From: Gryllotalpicola daejeonensis
GTDB taxonomy: Bacteria; Actinomycetota; Actinomycetes; Actinomycetales; Microbacteriaceae
Direction: 5' to 3'
Length of the DNA stretch: 64,000 nt
Assembly: GCF_039538145.1 (NCBI RefSeq)
Contig: NZ_BAABBV010000001.1
Coordinates: forward strand, 992,001-1,056,000
The stretch's first letter is position 1. Each line of letters starts with the position of its first letter. The position numbers and the translations under genes are program-made. Below are positions 8,063 to 16,956 of the stretch, in pieces. The notes under the pieces are model-generated. The model was not told where the DNA came from. It made no database searches and saw only the letters and a program-made list of their open reading frames with translations.

Positions 8063-8790
8063 GCGAGCACCGCGCGCTGGATTTCGGCGAGTTCGGTGGT
8101 GCCGACGAGCGCGAGGTCGAGCAGCGTGTTCAGCTCGTCGCGGTCGAACGGAGCTCCCTCTGCCGTGCCCTGCACCTCGATGAACTTGCCTGAGCCGGTG
8201 ACGACGACGTTCATGTCGGTGCCGGCACGCGAGTCCTCGACGTATGCCAGGTCGAGCATCGGCTCTTCCCCGACGATGCCGACCGAGATGGCCGACACCG
8301 AGTCGCTGAGCGGCTGCGCCTTCTTCCCGATGAATCCCTGGGCCCTGCCCCACTCGAGCGCGTCCGCCAGCGCGACGTACGCGCCGGTGATCGAGGCGGT
8401 GCGGGTGCCGCCGTCGGCCTGCAGCACGTCGCAGTCGAGCACGATCGTGTTCTCGCCGAGCGCCTTGAAGTCCACCACTGCGCGAAGTGACCGCCCGATG
8501 AGCCGGCTGATCTCGTGGGTGCGGCCGCCGATGCGGCCCTTCACGGCCTCGCGGTCGCTGCGCGAGTTCGTGGCTCGGGGCAGCATCGAGTACTCGGCAG
8601 TGACCCAGCCCTTGCCCTGGCCGGTCATCCAGCGCGGCACGCCGTTCGTGAACGACGCCGTGCACAGCACACGCGTGTCGCCGAAGCTGATCAGGGCGCT
8701 GCCCTCTGCCTGCTTGCTCCAGCCGCGCTCGATGGTGACCGGGCGCAGCTGCCCGGGGGTGCGCCCGTCGGCGCGCGTGGTGTCTGACAA
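8059..8790 (-). CDS. rph: Ribonuclease PH
   Basis: RNase PH is a phosphate-dependent 3' to 5' exoribonuclease that trims tRNA 3' ends. The 243-residue product has the family motifs RPVTIERGW, GKGWVTAEYSMLPRAT and GRIGGRTHEISRLIGRSLR, and normal length. The start at 8790 is TTG, supported by an AGAGAGG box about seven bases upstream; no better ATG or GTG lies nearby. It sits 29 bp downstream of murI and overlaps rdgB by 4 bp, so murI-rph-rdgB is probably one operon. Confidence 0.96.
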   Translation of the reverse strand: MSDTTRADGRTPGQLRPVTIERGWSKQAEGSALISFGDTRVLCTASFTNGVPRWMTGQGKGWVTAEYSMLPRATNSRSDREAVKGRIGGRTHEISRLIGRSLRAVVDFKALGENTIVLDCDVLQADGGTRTASITGAYVALADALEWGRAQGFIGKKAQPLSDSVSAISVGIVGEEPMLDLAYVEDSRAGTDMNVVVTGSGKFIEVQGTAEGAPFDRDELNTLLDLALVGTTELAEIQRAVLA

Positions 8791-8819
8791 GTCAGTGCCT
8801 CTCTGAACGGCTGAAACGG

Positions 8820-9641
8820 CTAGATGGAAGGAAGCTCGATGACGCCGGTGTGCACGAGATCGACGCGGGTGACGTCGAGCCCGAGCATCCGGTTCGCCAA
8901 TCGCTGGAACGCGAGGGTGTCAGCCCCCGTCGCCTCGTAGTGGATCAGCGGCTCGGCGGCCGACTGCCGCTCGAGGCCGTCGCCCACCAGGATCCGATAC
9001 ACGTCGTTGGCCGTCTCGACGTCGCTCGAGACGAGCGACACGCTCTCGCCCATGACATACGAGATGGCGCCCTTGAGGAACGGGTAGTGCGTGCAGCCGA
9101 GCACGAGCGTGTCGACGCCCGCCTCTTTCAACGGGCGCAGGTAGTCGGATGCCAGAGCCAGCAGCTCGGGGCCGCTCGTGACCCCCGCCTCGACGAACTC
9201 GACGAACCGCGGGCAGGCGGCGGTGAACAGCTCGAGGTCGGGGGCGGCCGCGAAGGCATCCTCATACGCCCTCGAATTCACCGTGCCGACCGTGCCGATC
9301 ACGCCGACGCGGCGGTTGCGGGTGGCCGCCACCGCGCGCCGCACCGCGGGCTGGATCACCTCGACGACGGGAACGTCGTAGCGCTCGCGCGCGTCGCGCA
9401 GCATCGCCGAGCTCGCCGTGTTGCAGGCGATGACGAGCATCTTGACGCCCTGGTCGACCATGAAGTCGAGCACCTCGAGTGCATAGCGGCGCACGTCGGC
9501 GATGGGCTTCGGGCCGTAGGGCGAGTGGGCGGTGTCGCCGATGTAGAGGATGCTCTCGTTCGGCAGCTGATCCCGCACCGCGCGCGCCACCGTGAGGCCG
9601 CCGACGCCCGAATCGAAGATCCCGATCGGCGCGTCGCTCAT
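8820..9641 (-). CDS. murI: Glutamate racemase
   Basis: MurI makes D-glutamate for peptidoglycan. The 273-residue product carries both catalytic cysteines in ACNTASSAM and GCTHYPFL and the N-terminal GIFDSGVGGLTVA signature. The start is ATG at 9641. A TAGACT -10 hexamer ends only seven bases before it, so the message is probably leaderless. It is divergent from pncB across a 28-bp gap. Confidence 0.97.
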   Translation of the reverse strand: MSDAPIGIFDSGVGGLTVARAVRDQLPNESILYIGDTAHSPYGPKPIADVRRYALEVLDFMVDQGVKMLVIACNTASSAMLRDARERYDVPVVEVIQPAVRRAVAATRNRRVGVIGTVGTVNSRAYEDAFAAAPDLELFTAACPRFVEFVEAGVTSGPELLALASDYLRPLKEAGVDTLVLGCTHYPFLKGAISYVMGESVSLVSSDVETANDVYRILVGDGLERQSAAEPLIHYEATGADTLAFQRLANRMLGLDVTRVDLVHTGVIELPSI

Positions 9642-9648
9642 GCCCCCA

Positions 9649-9654
9649 AGTCTA
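9649..9654 (-). promoter_or_regulatory. -10 element of murI, leaderless type (TAGACT)
   Basis: TAGACT, then seven bases, then the murI ATG. Transcription would begin at or next to the start codon. Confidence 0.6.
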
Positions 9655-9669
9655 AGTAGTGTGGCCGAT

Positions 9670-10968
9670 ATGACCGGTTCAACGGCTCTGCTGACCGACC
9701 GTTATGAATTGACGATGCTCGACGCGGCGCTGGCCGACGGCACGTATTCGCGCGAGTCCGTCTTCGAGGTGTTCGCCCGCAGGTTGCACGGTCGGCGCTA
9801 CGGCGTCTTCGCCGGCACCGGGCGGCTGCTCGAGCTGATCTCGCGGTTCCGCTTCGGCGACGCAGAGCTCGAGTGGCTGCGATCAGAGCGCGTCGTCTCA
9901 GAGCGCACGCTCGACTGGCTGGCCGACTACCGCTTCACGGGAACGATCACCGGCTACCGCGAGGGCGAGGTGTACTTCCCCGGCTCGCCGCTGCTCACGG
10001 TCGAGGCGCCGTTCGCCGACGGGGTGATCCTCGAGACCCTCGTGCTCTCGGTGCTCAACTACGACTCGGCGATCGCGACCGCGGCGAGCCGCATGGTGCA
10101 CGCCGCCGCCGGGCGGCCGATCGCCGAGATGGGCTCGCGCCGCGCCAACGAAGACGCGGCGGTCGCGGCCACCCGCGCCGCCTACATCGCCGGCTTCTCG
10201 GCCTCGTCGAACCTCGAGGCGGGGCGTGTCTGGGGCCTGCCGACCATGGGCACGGCCGCCCACGCGTTCACGCTGCTGCACGACACCGAGGAAGACGCGT
10301 TCCGCTCGCAGGTCGCGGCGATGGGCGTCGGCACGACGCTTCTCGTCGACACCTATGACGTCGAGCAGGGCATCGAGACGGCCGTCCGCGTCGCAGGCAC
10401 CGAACTCGGCGGCATCCGGCTCGATTCTGGCGACCTGCCCAAGCTGGTCGGCAAGGTGCGCGCGCAACTCGACGCGCTCGGCGCGACGAAGACCAAGATC
10501 ACCGTCACCAACGATCTCGACGAATACGCGATCGCCGCGCTCTCGGCCAGCCCCGTCGACAACTACGGCGTCGGCACCTCGGTCGTGACCGGTTCCGGGT
10601 CGCCGGCCGCGGGCATGGTCTACAAGCTGGTCGCGCACAAGACGGATGCGGGCGAATGGATTCCCGTCGCCAAGAAGTCCGACGGAAAGGCATCCGTCGG
10701 CGGCCGCAAGGTGCCGATCAGGCACCTCGACTCGTCCGGCACCGCGACCGCGGAGGTCGTGCACGTGCTCACGACGCGCCCGCCGCGTGCCGAGGGCCGC
10801 GAGCTGCTCACGACGCTGATGAGCGATGGCGAGGCGGATGCCTCGTTCCTCGGCCCCGACGGAGTGGCAGCGGCCCGCGCCCACAACGCCAAGGCGATCG
10901 ACGAGCTGCCCGAAGAGGCGTTCCGGCTCGGCGCCGGCGACCCGGTGCTCAAGACCCTGTTCGTGTGA
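9670..10968 (+). CDS. pncB: Nicotinate phosphoribosyltransferase
   Basis: PncB converts nicotinate and PRPP to nicotinate mononucleotide in NAD salvage. The 432-residue product shows LLTDRYELTMLDAAL, GTAAHAFTLLHDTEEDAF with the phosphorylatable His region, and GGIRLDSGDL, all conserved in the family. The ATG at 9670 begins MTGSTALLTDRYEL; an in-frame GTG at 9661 is an alternative. The gene is divergent from murI. Four bases separate its stop from the next start, suggesting co-transcription with the VIT-family gene. Confidence 0.95.
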   Translation: MTGSTALLTDRYELTMLDAALADGTYSRESVFEVFARRLHGRRYGVFAGTGRLLELISRFRFGDAELEWLRSERVVSERTLDWLADYRFTGTITGYREGEVYFPGSPLLTVEAPFADGVILETLVLSVLNYDSAIATAASRMVHAAAGRPIAEMGSRRANEDAAVAATRAAYIAGFSASSNLEAGRVWGLPTMGTAAHAFTLLHDTEEDAFRSQVAAMGVGTTLLVDTYDVEQGIETAVRVAGTELGGIRLDSGDLPKLVGKVRAQLDALGATKTKITVTNDLDEYAIAALSASPVDNYGVGTSVVTGSGSPAAGMVYKLVAHKTDAGEWIPVAKKSDGKASVGGRKVPIRHLDSSGTATAEVVHVLTTRPPRAEGRELLTTLMSDGEADASFLGPDGVAAARAHNAKAIDELPEEAFRLGAGDPVLKTLFV

Positions 10969-10972
10969 TCTC

Positions 10973-11695
10973 ATGAGCGACGTGGCCGCGACGCACCCCG
11001 ACGAACCGCACCAGGGCGGCCTCGCCCAGCGGCTCAACTGGCTGCGGGCGGGCGTGCTCGGCGCGAACGACGGCATCATCTCCGTCGCCGCCGTGGTCGT
11101 CGGCGTCGCGGGTGCGACGACGGCGACCGCGCCGATCCTCGCCTCCGGCATCGCGGCGCTGGTCGGCGGCGCGCTCTCGATGGCCGTCGGCGAGTACGTG
11201 TCCGTCAGCAGCCAGAGCGACAGCGAGCACGCCCTCATCGCCAAGGAGCGCGAAGAACTCGCCACCATGCCCGAAGAAGAACTCGACGAGCTCACCGCGC
11301 TCTACGAGGCACAGGGCATCTCGCGCGAGACCGCCCGGCAGGTCGCCATCGAGCTGACCGAGAAGGACGCCCTGCGCGCGCACCTCGCCGCCGAGCTCGG
11401 CATCGACCCCGACGATGTGGTCAGCCCGTGGCACGCCGCGTTCGCGTCGCTGCTGGCGTTCCTCTGCGGCGGTCTGCTGCCGTTCATCTTCGTGCTCGCG
11501 GTGCCCGCGCCATGGAAGGTTCCCATCACCTTCGTCGCCGTGCTTGCAGCCCTCGTGCTCACGGGCACGATCAGCGCCCGCATCGGCGGCAGCTCGAAGC
11601 GCCTCGGCACCCTGCGCATCGTGCTCGGCGGAGCCGTCGCCCTGGCCGTCACCTTCGGCATCGGCGCGCTGCTCGGCACGACCGGCGCGGTCTGA
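10973..11695 (+). CDS. VIT1/CCC1-family transporter
   Basis: Members of this family transport Fe2+ or Mn2+ across membranes in plants and yeast; bacterial homologues are less studied. The 240-residue product has the typical GANDGIISVAAVVVGVAGA first helix and GGALSMAVGEYVSVSSQ second helix, a cytoplasmic helical hairpin rich in Glu, and three C-terminal membrane helices. ATG at 10973 is the chosen start, four bases after the pncB stop. It ends 13 bp before the end of the convergent glycosyltransferase gene. Confidence 0.88.
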   Translation: MSDVAATHPDEPHQGGLAQRLNWLRAGVLGANDGIISVAAVVVGVAGATTATAPILASGIAALVGGALSMAVGEYVSVSSQSDSEHALIAKEREELATMPEEELDELTALYEAQGISRETARQVAIELTEKDALRAHLAAELGIDPDDVVSPWHAAFASLLAFLCGGLLPFIFVLAVPAPWKVPITFVAVLAALVLTGTISARIGGSSKRLGTLRIVLGGAVALAVTFGIGALLGTTGAV

Positions 11696-11708
11696 GGCCG
11701 CGCGCCAC

Positions 11709-12989
11709 CTACACGTTGATCTCTGCGGCGTTGCGCACCCCGCCGTCCGGCAGCTTCAGCAGGAACGCGTCGACGTACGAGATGTCATTGGCCTGGTGCC
11801 ACGCCGTCGGGAAGAACGTCACGAGTCGCGAGACCTGGAACCGCACATCGAGCCCGTCGACGTACTGCTGCAGGTTCCGGTCGGTGTAGTACCAGAACGA
11901 GTTCTGGTTGTAGAAGGCGACGTGCGTCGGGTCCTGGAAGGCGCCACGCCCGTCCGTCGACGGCGTTCGTGAGATGAGGATGCCGCCGGGGGCCAGCAGC
12001 CGATAGATCTCCGTGATCAGCCCGATCTTGTCGGCCACGTGCTCGAAGAAGTCATAGGCGCGGATCACACCGACCGACCCGTCGGGCAGATCGAGGGGGT
12101 TCGGCAGGGTCGCGACGATGTCGACGCCCTCCGCCGCACGCTGGTCGACCCCCAGGAATCCCAGCGCCTTGTTGTGCGCTCCCCCGAAATCGAGGCAGAG
12201 CAGGCCTGCGCGCCTGGCCCACGCGACCGCATTGCCCTCGAAATAGCGGGCGTACAGCTCGATCGTCTCGCTCTGGATGCGCGCGTTGAGGACCGCGTCG
12301 CGCTGGGTGTTCGCCCCGTGCATGCGCTGCAGGTAGAGGCATTCGTCGAGGCGCACGAACTCGCCCCACTGGTAGAGGCGGCACATCAGGTCCTGGTCGT
12401 CGAGGATGTCACGCGCGGCGTCGTAGCCGCCGACCTCTTCATAGGCCGTGCGGCGGAACGCGCGCACGTGGTTCGGCGCGTACCAGATGTACGAGACGTT
12501 GTGCGGCGTCGGGTGGAACGACACGGGGTACTGCAGGGTGCGCTCGCCCAACTCGAGGTCGCGGTACTCCCACCCGATCCCCTCGCGGTAGCGGGTCTCG
12601 TCGCGCGAGCCGTCGGCGAGCATCGAGGCGCAGTGGCTGTAGACGAGGGACGCTGCAGGCGCCGACTCGAAGGCCGCCGCCACCTTCTCGAGCGCGGTCG
12701 GCAGCAGCTGGTCGTCGTGGTCGAGTTCGACGAGATAGCGACCGGATGCCTGCGCGCAGGCCCTGCTCTTCACCGCGCCGACCCCGAGCTTCGCCTCGGT
12801 CGAGTGGATCTGGATGCGCGGGTCGTCGACCGGCGGCGTCCACTCGGCGCCGCCGTTCAGGTAGATGATCCATTCCCAGTCGTCGACGGTCTGGGCGAGG
12901 ATGCTGCGCAGGCAGTCCTCGAGGTAGCGCGGGTCGTGCGAGGGCGTGAAGATCGAGAAGCGGGGCTCCCCGGCGGATGGCGTGCTCAC
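11709..12989 (-). CDS. Fused GT2 glycosyltransferase and SAM-methyltransferase-like protein
   Basis: Residues 1 to about 230 are a GT-A family 2 glycosyltransferase (FSIFTPSHDPRYLEDCLRSI, the metal-binding VELDHDD, and an ILDDQDL acceptor-side acid). Residues from about 255 to 420 look like a class I methyltransferase (LDFGGAHNKALGFLGVD, LPDGSVGVIRAYDFFEHV, RLLAPGGILISRTPS). The GTG start at 12989 overlaps the stop of the TPR lipoprotein gene (GTGA), so it is the third gene of the collagen-like operon. It could glycosylate, and possibly methylate the added sugar of, the collagen-like protein or another surface polymer. The acceptor is an inference; the two-domain structure is visible. Confidence 0.85.
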   Translation of the reverse strand: MSTPSAGEPRFSIFTPSHDPRYLEDCLRSILAQTVDDWEWIIYLNGGAEWTPPVDDPRIQIHSTEAKLGVGAVKSRACAQASGRYLVELDHDDQLLPTALEKVAAAFESAPAASLVYSHCASMLADGSRDETRYREGIGWEYRDLELGERTLQYPVSFHPTPHNVSYIWYAPNHVRAFRRTAYEEVGGYDAARDILDDQDLMCRLYQWGEFVRLDECLYLQRMHGANTQRDAVLNARIQSETIELYARYFEGNAVAWARRAGLLCLDFGGAHNKALGFLGVDQRAAEGVDIVATLPNPLDLPDGSVGVIRAYDFFEHVADKIGLITEIYRLLAPGGILISRTPSTDGRGAFQDPTHVAFYNQNSFWYYTDRNLQQYVDGLDVRFQVSRLVTFFPTAWHQANDISYVDAFLLKLPDGGVRNAAEINV

Positions 12990-13573
12990 GTGCCCGGCGT
13001 CGGGGTGACGGTCGCGAGGGACGGGTCGAGCTTCACGGCGGACTTGCGCGCGGCATCCGCTTTGCTCTGATCTCCGTCAGCCTCGTAGAGGTAACTCAAC
13101 CTCAGATATGCCGTGGACGCCTTCGGGTCGATCTTCACGATCTGCTCGTACAGGCTCTCGGCCTTGGCCGCGTCGCTCGGCTCGAGCACGATCGCCTCGT
13201 TGTACATCGCCGAGGTGAACTTCGGGTCGACCTTGATCGCCTTCTCGTAGTAGTCGATCGCGCCCTTGCTGTCCTTCTTGATCTGCGCGATCAGGCCCAG
13301 GTTGTAGAGCGCGTACTTGTTCTTCGCGTCGATCGCGACGATCGCCTTGACGGTCGAGGTCGCGTCGTCGTACTTCCCATCGCCCGCCTGCTTGATGCCG
13401 TTCTCAAGCATCTCGTTCTCGAGGGCGGCTTGCGACGACGTGGGGCTGGCCGATGAGGCGGCGGGATGCTTCGCCTTGTCGTCCCCGTGATCCGTGCACC
13501 CGGCGAGCGCCGCAGCGACGATGAACGCGGCGGCGAGAGTCGCGGCGGGCGTGTGCCATCCCGGTGTCTTCAT
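12986..13573 (-). CDS. TPR-repeat lipoprotein
   Basis: A 195-residue protein with a lipoprotein signal peptide: hydrophobic stretch then lipobox ALAGC with Cys near residue 25, and a Ser/Asp-rich linker. The remainder is four or so tetratricopeptide repeats (for example YALYNLGLIAQIKKDSKGAI and TAYLRLSYLYEADGDQSKA). It should be anchored on the outer face of the membrane as a protein-binding scaffold. The ATG at 13573 follows an AGAGGA box; longer N-terminal readings would run into the collagen-like gene. It begins 16 bp after that gene and its stop overlaps the glycosyltransferase start. Confidence 0.88.
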   Translation of the reverse strand: MKTPGWHTPAATLAAAFIVAAALAGCTDHGDDKAKHPAASSASPTSSQAALENEMLENGIKQAGDGKYDDATSTVKAIVAIDAKNKYALYNLGLIAQIKKDSKGAIDYYEKAIKVDPKFTSAMYNEAIVLEPSDAAKAESLYEQIVKIDPKASTAYLRLSYLYEADGDQSKADAARKSAVKLDPSLATVTPTPGT

Positions 13574-13589
13574 CTGGGCGTTCCTCTTC

Positions 13590-16538
13590 TCATTGGAGTT
13601 GTGTGACGTTGACCCACGACTGGCCACCGGTGCCCGCGTCTGCGGGCTGGTTGATCGTCCCCGCGTTGTCCATCGAGGCCATCCGAAGTGTCACGACCGT
13701 CGGCGTCGTCACGACGATCACGGCGGTGGCGGGCCCCGCGGGATTGGCATAGCTCGAGCCGTTGTTGTTGCCCGAATGGCCCCCAGCGGCCCCGAAGTAA
13801 GTGCCGGCCGTGACGTTGTAGAACGCGTAGTTCATGCGGATTCCGGTCGGCGTCAGCACGCCCGTCGTCGTCTGCGATGCGCCGGCCGCTCCCTCGAGGT
13901 AGTAGACCCCCGGTTGCAGCGTGATCTGAGCTCCGGCATTCGAGACGTTCGCGTTGGTGTCGAAGACGGCGGTGCCCAGCGTGACATCTTGGCCGGCCGA
14001 GATGTTCTGGGTGGTCGACGACTCGAAGCGCGCGAACGGCGGCATAGAACCCTGCACACCCTGTGCGCCTTGCGCGCCTTGAGCGCCCTGTGCGCCGTCA
14101 GCCCCAGCGGCACCTTGCAAGCCCTGCGGACCCTGCGGCCCGACTGCGCCGATGTCTCCTTGCGACCCATCAGAGCCGGCGGCACCCTGGGCGCCGGTCT
14201 CGCCCTGGCTGCCCTGAGCACCTTGGGGGCCCGCCGCGCCCTGGAACCCTTGTGGACCGACATCGCCTTGCGGCCCCTGCGCGCCGTCCGCACCCTGCGC
14301 CCCTGTCTGGCCCTGAGCACCTGTCGCGCCCTGCGCTCCCTGGACGCCGTCGGCGCCCTGCGGGCCCTGGCTTCCGACGGCTCCTGTACCGCCCTGTGCT
14401 CCGCTCGCGCCCTGCACACCCTGAGCGCCGTCGCTACCTTGCGAGCCCTGGGTTCCCTGTGGGCCGTCCGCCCCTTGAGCGCCCTGCGCACCATCAGCGC
14501 CCTGGAAGCCCTGGGCGCCCGTTGCTCCCTGTGAGCCCTGGGCGCCGACATCGCCCTGGGCGCCCGTCACCCCCTGAGACCCCTGCGGCCCCTGCGCGCC
14601 GTCTGCACCCTGCGAGCCCTGCGCGCCCGACGAGCCTTGAGCACCAGCCGCACCCTGCGCACCGGTCGCACCCTGCGGACCGTCATTGCCCTGAGCTCCC
14701 TGGCTTCCGGCGACGCCCTGCGAACCTTGGAACCCCTGCGGTCCTTCCGAACCCTGCGCGCCAGTGGCACCCGCTGCGCCCTGGTCGCCCTGTGCGCCCT
14801 GTGCGCCCTGTGCTCCCGCCGCGCCCTGAAGCCCCGTCGCACCCTGCGCGCCAGTGGAGCCGGTCTCGCCCTGGAATCCTTGCGGCCCCTGGGCGCCGGC
14901 ATCACCCTGCGGTCCGGTCGCGCCGGCCTCGCCCTGCGCTCCCGAAGCTCCCTGTGCACCAGTCGCACCCTGCAGACCGACCTCGCCCTGCGCGCCCGCG
15001 GCACCCTGCACTCCCTGAGGTCCGGTCGCGCCCTGCGCGCCGTCGGAGCCCTGCGCGCCCTGCACGCCATCAGTTCCCTGGTACCCCTGTGCGCCCTGGC
15101 TGCCCTGGGGCCCGGCGGCCCCCTGAACTCCGTCTGCGCCCTGGAAACCCTGGTAGCCCTGATTTCCCTGCGCCCCCTGGGGGCCGGCGGAGCCCTGGCC
15201 GCCTTCGCTTCCGATGCCCTGCGGGCCCTGCGCGCCCTGCACCCCGTCCGCACCCTGCGGCCCTTGATAGCCCTGGTTGCCTTGGAAGCCCTGCGCGCCT
15301 GCGGCCCCCTGCACCCCGGCGATCCCGTCGTTGCCCTGCGCACCCTGAGCGCCCTGCGCGCCGGCGGCGCCCTGATCGCCCTGCGCTCCGGCCACGCCCG
15401 GGTCGCCTTGCGCTCCTTGTGGCCCTTGCGGTCCCTGCGGTCCGACGTCACCCTGCGCTCCGTCGGCACCCGCCGCGCCCTGCGCACCGGTGTCACCTTG
15501 CGAGCCGTCGGCACCCTGCGCACCCTGCGCGCCGTCTGCGCCCTGGGGACCGGTGCCGCCCTGAGCTCCCTGGCTCCCTGCCGCACCAGGCTCGCCCTGG
15601 GGTCCGGCTGCCCCAGTCGCGCCCTGCGCGCCGGTCGCGCCGGTGCCTCCTTGCGCGCCCTGGCTGCCCTGACTGCCCTGAACGCCCTGGCTGCCCTGGA
15701 GCCCTTGCGGGCCGGCCTCGCCCTGCGCGCCCGCCGTTCCGGTTGCACCAGTCGCGCCCGTCGACCCCTGAGCACCCTGGGCACCCGTCCCGCCCTGAGC
15801 CCCCTGGGAGCCCTGCGAACCTTGCACGCCTTCAACACCTTGAGGGCCGGTGGCACCGGTCGAGCCCTGCGCGCCCGCGCTGCCCTGAACTCCCTCGACG
15901 CCTTGGGACCCTTGATAGCCCTGGTTCCCCTGCGGGCCCTGCGCGCCGTCGCTGCCTTGAACCCCCTGATAGCCCTGTGGGCCGACGATACCGGTCGCGT
16001 CGCCTGGCGCGCCCTGCGGCCCGGATGCCCCCTGCGGGCCCTCCGCCCCGGTCGCGCCCTGCGCGCCTTGCGCGCCCTGCGGCCCTGCTCCCCCGCCGCC
16101 GCCGATCACGACGACCCCGCCGTTGTTGCCTGCCTCGCCCTGCGGCCCGGTGCCCCCGCTGCCGACGGCGCCCGCAGCGCCCTGGGCACCTTGCGCCCCG
16201 GGCGCGCCCTGCGGCCCGGGAATCAGCGGAATGCAGGTGATGAAGACGAATCCCTGCGGGCCCGCCGCCGGCGGGTTGAAGAGCAGCGTGTACGTGTAGT
16301 TGACGCACGCATTGCCGTTGCTGTCGAAGATCGTCGAGCTCGGCATCGGAGTCGGCGACAGTGTGAACGTCGTCGTCGGCGTCGAGCTCGGGCTCGGCGT
16401 GTCGGCGAACGCAGGCGCGCCGAGACCGAGCAGCGAAAGGGCGGATGCCGCAACCGCGCCGCTCGCCATGAGCGGCTTCGCGCGTTTGCGGAACGCCGGG
16501 TTCACAACCCGGCCCACCCCTGAGTCATCCGACGCCAC
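13590..16538 (-). CDS. Secreted collagen-like protein with Gly-X-Gln repeats
   Basis: A 982-residue protein. Residues 1-46 are a Sec signal peptide ending GAPAFA before DTPSPS. A Ser/Thr/Pro stretch and a short region with two cysteines (ACVNYTY and ITCIPLIP) follow to residue 107. Residues 108-831 are about 240 Gly-X-Y triplets, mostly GAQ, GPQ, GSQ, GVQ, GFQ, GYQ, with one break at a Gly/Val-rich patch (GVVVIGGGGGAG). The last 151 residues are predicted beta-rich, resembling the globular C-terminal heads that trimerise bacterial and animal collagen-like proteins. No LPXTG anchor is visible. The start is GTG at 16538; in-frame GTG codons slightly downstream are possible. It heads an operon with a TPR lipoprotein and a glycosyltransferase. 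Likely a trimeric extracellular stalk; function unknown. Confidence 0.9.
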   Translation of the reverse strand: MASDDSGVGRVVNPAFRKRAKPLMASGAVAASALSLLGLGAPAFADTPSPSSTPTTTFTLSPTPMPSSTIFDSNGNACVNYTYTLLFNPPAAGPQGFVFITCIPLIPGPQGAPGAQGAQGAAGAVGSGGTGPQGEAGNNGGVVVIGGGGGAGPQGAQGAQGATGAEGPQGASGPQGAPGDATGIVGPQGYQGVQGSDGAQGPQGNQGYQGSQGVEGVQGSAGAQGSTGATGPQGVEGVQGSQGSQGAQGGTGAQGAQGSTGATGATGTAGAQGEAGPQGLQGSQGVQGSQGSQGAQGGTGATGAQGATGAAGPQGEPGAAGSQGAQGGTGPQGADGAQGAQGADGSQGDTGAQGAAGADGAQGDVGPQGPQGPQGAQGDPGVAGAQGDQGAAGAQGAQGAQGNDGIAGVQGAAGAQGFQGNQGYQGPQGADGVQGAQGPQGIGSEGGQGSAGPQGAQGNQGYQGFQGADGVQGAAGPQGSQGAQGYQGTDGVQGAQGSDGAQGATGPQGVQGAAGAQGEVGLQGATGAQGASGAQGEAGATGPQGDAGAQGPQGFQGETGSTGAQGATGLQGAAGAQGAQGAQGDQGAAGATGAQGSEGPQGFQGSQGVAGSQGAQGNDGPQGATGAQGAAGAQGSSGAQGSQGADGAQGPQGSQGVTGAQGDVGAQGSQGATGAQGFQGADGAQGAQGADGPQGTQGSQGSDGAQGVQGASGAQGGTGAVGSQGPQGADGVQGAQGATGAQGQTGAQGADGAQGPQGDVGPQGFQGAAGPQGAQGSQGETGAQGAAGSDGSQGDIGAVGPQGPQGLQGAAGADGAQGAQGAQGAQGVQGSMPPFARFESSTTQNISAGQDVTLGTAVFDTNANVSNAGAQITLQPGVYYLEGAAGASQTTTGVLTPTGIRMNYAFYNVTAGTYFGAAGGHSGNNNGSSYANPAGPATAVIVVTTPTVVTLRMASMDNAGTINQPADAGTGGQSWVNVTQLQ
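14046..16217 (-). repeat. Coding repeat: Gly-X-Gln collagen-like triplets
   Basis: Roughly 240 nine-base units within the collagen-like gene, dominated by codons for Gly-Ala-Gln and Gly-Pro-Gln. The repeat is degenerate at the DNA level (mixed GGC, GGT, GGG and GGA glycine codons), which should limit recombination. Because the unit contains few possible stop codons, long spurious open frames appear on the opposite strand. Confidence 0.92.
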
Positions 16539-16645
16539 CTCACCCGAATGCGGTACAGCGATCGGGGTCAGGCTATGCCACGAAACCCGGCCTTGTCAGC
16601 CGTTTTTCGCCGTGTCGAGATGGATTCGAGACAGACCGGCTCGGC

Positions 16646-16918
16646 TCAGTCGGTGAGCGCGTCGTAGATCTTCTTGCAGTCGGGACAGATCGGGAACTTC
16701 TCGGGGTCGCGCCCCGGCACCCACACCTTGCCGCAGAGTGCCTTCACCGGCTTGCCCGTCACGGCCGACTCGAGAATCGCCTCTTTGCGCACGTAGTGCG
16801 AGAAGCGATCATGGTCGCCCTCTTCGATGGATTCCTGCTCGAGCAGCTCTTCGAGCTCGCGATCGAGAGTCGCAGTGCTGCCGCCTTCGAGGGGACCGCC
16901 CGGTTCCGAGATGCTCAT
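16646..16918 (-). CDS. DUF3039-family protein
   Basis: A 90-residue protein of an uncharacterised actinobacterial family. It has an acidic N-terminal half (LDRELEELLEQESIEEGDHD), then DRFSHYVRKEAILESAVTG, and a C-terminal ALCGKVWVPGRDPEKFPICP region with Cys residues (one in LCGK, two in CPDCK) that look like a metal site. Those cysteines resemble the zinc ribbon of RNA-polymerase- or ribosome-associated small proteins, but no function is established. The TAAACT -10 box ends six bases before the ATG, so it is probably leaderless. Confidence 0.9.
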   Translation of the reverse strand: MSISEPGGPLEGGSTATLDRELEELLEQESIEEGDHDRFSHYVRKEAILESAVTGKPVKALCGKVWVPGRDPEKFPICPDCKKIYDALTD

Positions 16919-16924
16919 GCGCCC

Positions 16925-16930
16925 AGTTTA
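16925..16930 (-). promoter_or_regulatory. -10 element of the DUF3039 gene, leaderless type (TAAACT)
   Basis: TAAACT, six bases, then ATG. Spacing predicts a transcript beginning at the start codon. Confidence 0.6.
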
Positions 16931-16956
16931 GAAGCGAGTCGCCACATTGAACCGGG

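Noticed and set aside
14046..16217. Periodic DNA that might be read as a CRISPR-like or satellite array
   Set aside because: The period is nine bases and keeps a protein frame with signal peptide and C-terminal domain; there are no unique spacers.
14063..16523. Two very long plus-strand open frames (over 600 codons each) opposite the collagen-like gene
   Set aside because: They arise because the reverse complement of the Gly-X-Gln repeat has almost no stop codons. Their products are low-complexity Arg/Pro/Ala or Leu/Arg/Ala with no domain.
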